Origin: Desulfobacterales bacterium
Lineage (GTDB): Bacteria; Desulfobacterota; Desulfobacteria; Desulfobacterales; UBA5852
Length of the DNA stretch: 7,067 nucleotides
NCBI GenBank assembly: GCA_030066455.1
Contig: JASJBQ010000253.1
Location: forward strand, 1-7,067
Direction of reading: 5' to 3'
The position numbers and the translations under genes are program-made. Of the stretch, positions 6,241 to 7,067 are shown in pieces (the stretch's first letter is position 1; each line of letters opens with the position of its first letter). The notes under the pieces were generated by a model. The model did no database searches. It was not told where the DNA came from and was given only the letters and a program-made list of their open reading frames with translations.

Positions 6241-6795
6241 ATGGAAGGATTGCAGGAAAAGCTGGCGATTCTCCCTCAGATAACCCACGAGCTTGAGACC
6301 TATCACCCCCAGGCGGTCGTGCTCTTCGGATCCCTGGCCCGGCATCTCCAGGGGGTGCCCCTCGACCATGCGCCGGGTGACATCGACATCCTGGTCGTGG
6401 GAGACAATGTGCCGGTCACGATCGCGCCCAAATATGCCGCACTGCCCCTTGAACTCCAGCGGTTCCGCGTCCACGCGTTCGTGGCCCTCGCCCGGTCGTT
6501 GCGCTACGACCCCAAACCACTGGCGCTGACACGACTTTACAGCGACCAGCTGGCGCATCAGCACGCGCGCCGCGTGATCGCCGCTTGTCTTCTCCTGGGG
6601 GGGGGATACCGCGCGTTTGGCATTGAACAGATCGAAGTCGACAGCATGGAAGACGGTCGCGACTATTCGATTCACCACGTATTGTCGGGAGAAAGCTGGT
6701 GGCGCCAGATTTCGCGTTTCGCCCGCGAACGACGCGGCCCTGTCAAACGTCTCAGCGACAAGATTGTCGGCCTCGATCGGTTCGTCGTGCAATGA
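6241..6795 (+). CDS. Pol-beta-superfamily nucleotidyltransferase domain protein
   Basis: A protein of 184 aa from ATG 6241. ATG 6193 would add 16 basic residues that look like translated leader and has no ribosome binding site, while 6241 is preceded by a purine-rich stretch (6226-6235) at usable spacing. The nucleotidyltransferase signature is VVLFGSLARH with Gly30-Ser31, followed by GDIDILVV with Asp47 and Asp49 as metal ligands. The usual third acidic residue on a later strand is not obvious: the segment RFRVHAFVA has His where Asp or Glu would be expected. Family members move a nucleotide onto a protein, RNA or small molecule and include MNT antitoxins and aminoglycoside nucleotidyltransferases. 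No HEPN toxin partner is adjacent. The C-terminal part (GRDYSIHHVLSGESWWRQ, about 139-156) is unrecognised. The 129-base gap after the previous gene leaves operon membership open. Confidence 0.8.
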   Translation: MEGLQEKLAILPQITHELETYHPQAVVLFGSLARHLQGVPLDHAPGDIDILVVGDNVPVTIAPKYAALPLELQRFRVHAFVALARSLRYDPKPLALTRLYSDQLAHQHARRVIAACLLLGGGYRAFGIEQIEVDSMEDGRDYSIHHVLSGESWWRQISRFARERRGPVKRLSDKIVGLDRFVVQ

Positions 6796-6856
6796 CGCAC
6801 CGGGGGCGTTGGAGCGTACGTACCCATTTGGGGGCCACCCGACCCAGGAAGCGCAT

Positions 6857-6985
6857 TTGCAGCCCCGAACGACATTCACCAACCTGCCGGCCGAAAAACA
6901 GGAGGCCATTCTGCGCGTCGTTCTGGAGGCGTTCAGCGCGACTCGGATTTATCGGATCATCGCGGATTCAGGCCAGCCCGTCTGA
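6857..6985 (+). pseudogene. Truncated 5' end of a TetR-family regulator gene
   Basis: From TTG 6857, with AGGAAG at 6846-6851 five bases upstream, the frame reads TTFTNLPAEKQEAILRVVL, then EAFSATRIYRIIADSGQPV and a TGA. The first part closely fits the opening of TetR-family repressors, which bind DNA with an N-terminal helix-turn-helix. RIIADSG fits the helix-turn-helix itself. Compared with the family layout (F-x-x-x-G-[FY]-x-x-A-[ST]-x-x-x-I), about five residues are missing between the Phe and the Ala-Thr, and the frame ends where the recognition helix (normally G-S-[FL]-Y-x-Y-F) should begin. None of the three forward frames after the stop shows a ligand-binding domain in the 82 bases left. 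A 42-residue product would not be a working repressor. I read it as a decayed gene; the rest may lie beyond the window. A functional micro-protein is less likely. Confidence 0.5.
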
Positions 6986-7067
6986 GTGCTTCGCTTCCCG
7001 GCAACGAATCGGGCAAGGATGGAAAGAGGCGACGAAAGCCTCGTTGGCGGCAGTCATCGGCTCTAGC

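Noticed and set aside
6196..6909. A long open - strand frame opposite the nucleotidyltransferase.
   Set aside because: It is antisense to a motif-bearing gene and has no recognisable domain; its length is expected in GC-rich DNA.
7026..7042. GAGGC/GCCTC hairpin with a GACGAAA loop near the right end.
   Set aside because: Only five pairs, no T tract and no associated gene; chance structure is likely.

Overview
The window is G+C-rich, densely coding DNA in which every gene I can support lies on the + strand. A strong sigma-54 promoter match, the protein families present and the general style suggest a deltaproteobacterium (Desulfobacterota, perhaps a Desulfosarcina-like sulfate reducer). That assignment is an inference: there is no rRNA or other marker gene to fix it.

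Left part (1-2581): two conserved-looking but poorly understood proteins. The first is a roughly 220-residue protein that runs up to the left edge. After a 195-base gap comes a 560-residue protein whose C-terminal half has a histidine-rich motif and strand pattern reminiscent of the HIT/GalT nucleotidyl-transferase superfamily.

Centre (2582-6111): a 345-base intergenic region holds a perfect 12-bp palindrome, several GC-rich hairpins and, at 2814-2829, a near-consensus sigma-54 (-24/-12) promoter. It leads into two genes joined by an ATGA stop/start overlap. The first encodes an unusual fusion: an N-terminal GNAT-fold acyltransferase of the FeeM/LuxI-like type, then a cyclic-nucleotide-binding domain and a Crp-type winged helix. 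The second encodes another fusion: an E1-like (ThiF/MoeB/UBA) adenylating domain followed by an Acg-like nitroreductase domain. Together they look like a compact, regulated pathway that makes, and may also sense, an acylated small molecule. One chain offers an acyltransferase, a ligand sensor and a DNA-binding domain; its partner offers carboxylate activation and flavin redox chemistry. This is the most interesting part of the window. The chemistry and the self-sensing idea are inferences.

Right part (6112-7067): a stand-alone pol-beta-superfamily nucleotidyltransferase (GS...DxD), then what looks like the broken 5' end of a TetR-family regulator gene. The regulator's helix-turn-helix start is recognisable, but it has lost residues and stops after 42 codons. 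No tRNA, rRNA, CRISPR array, insertion sequence or convincing intrinsic terminator was seen.
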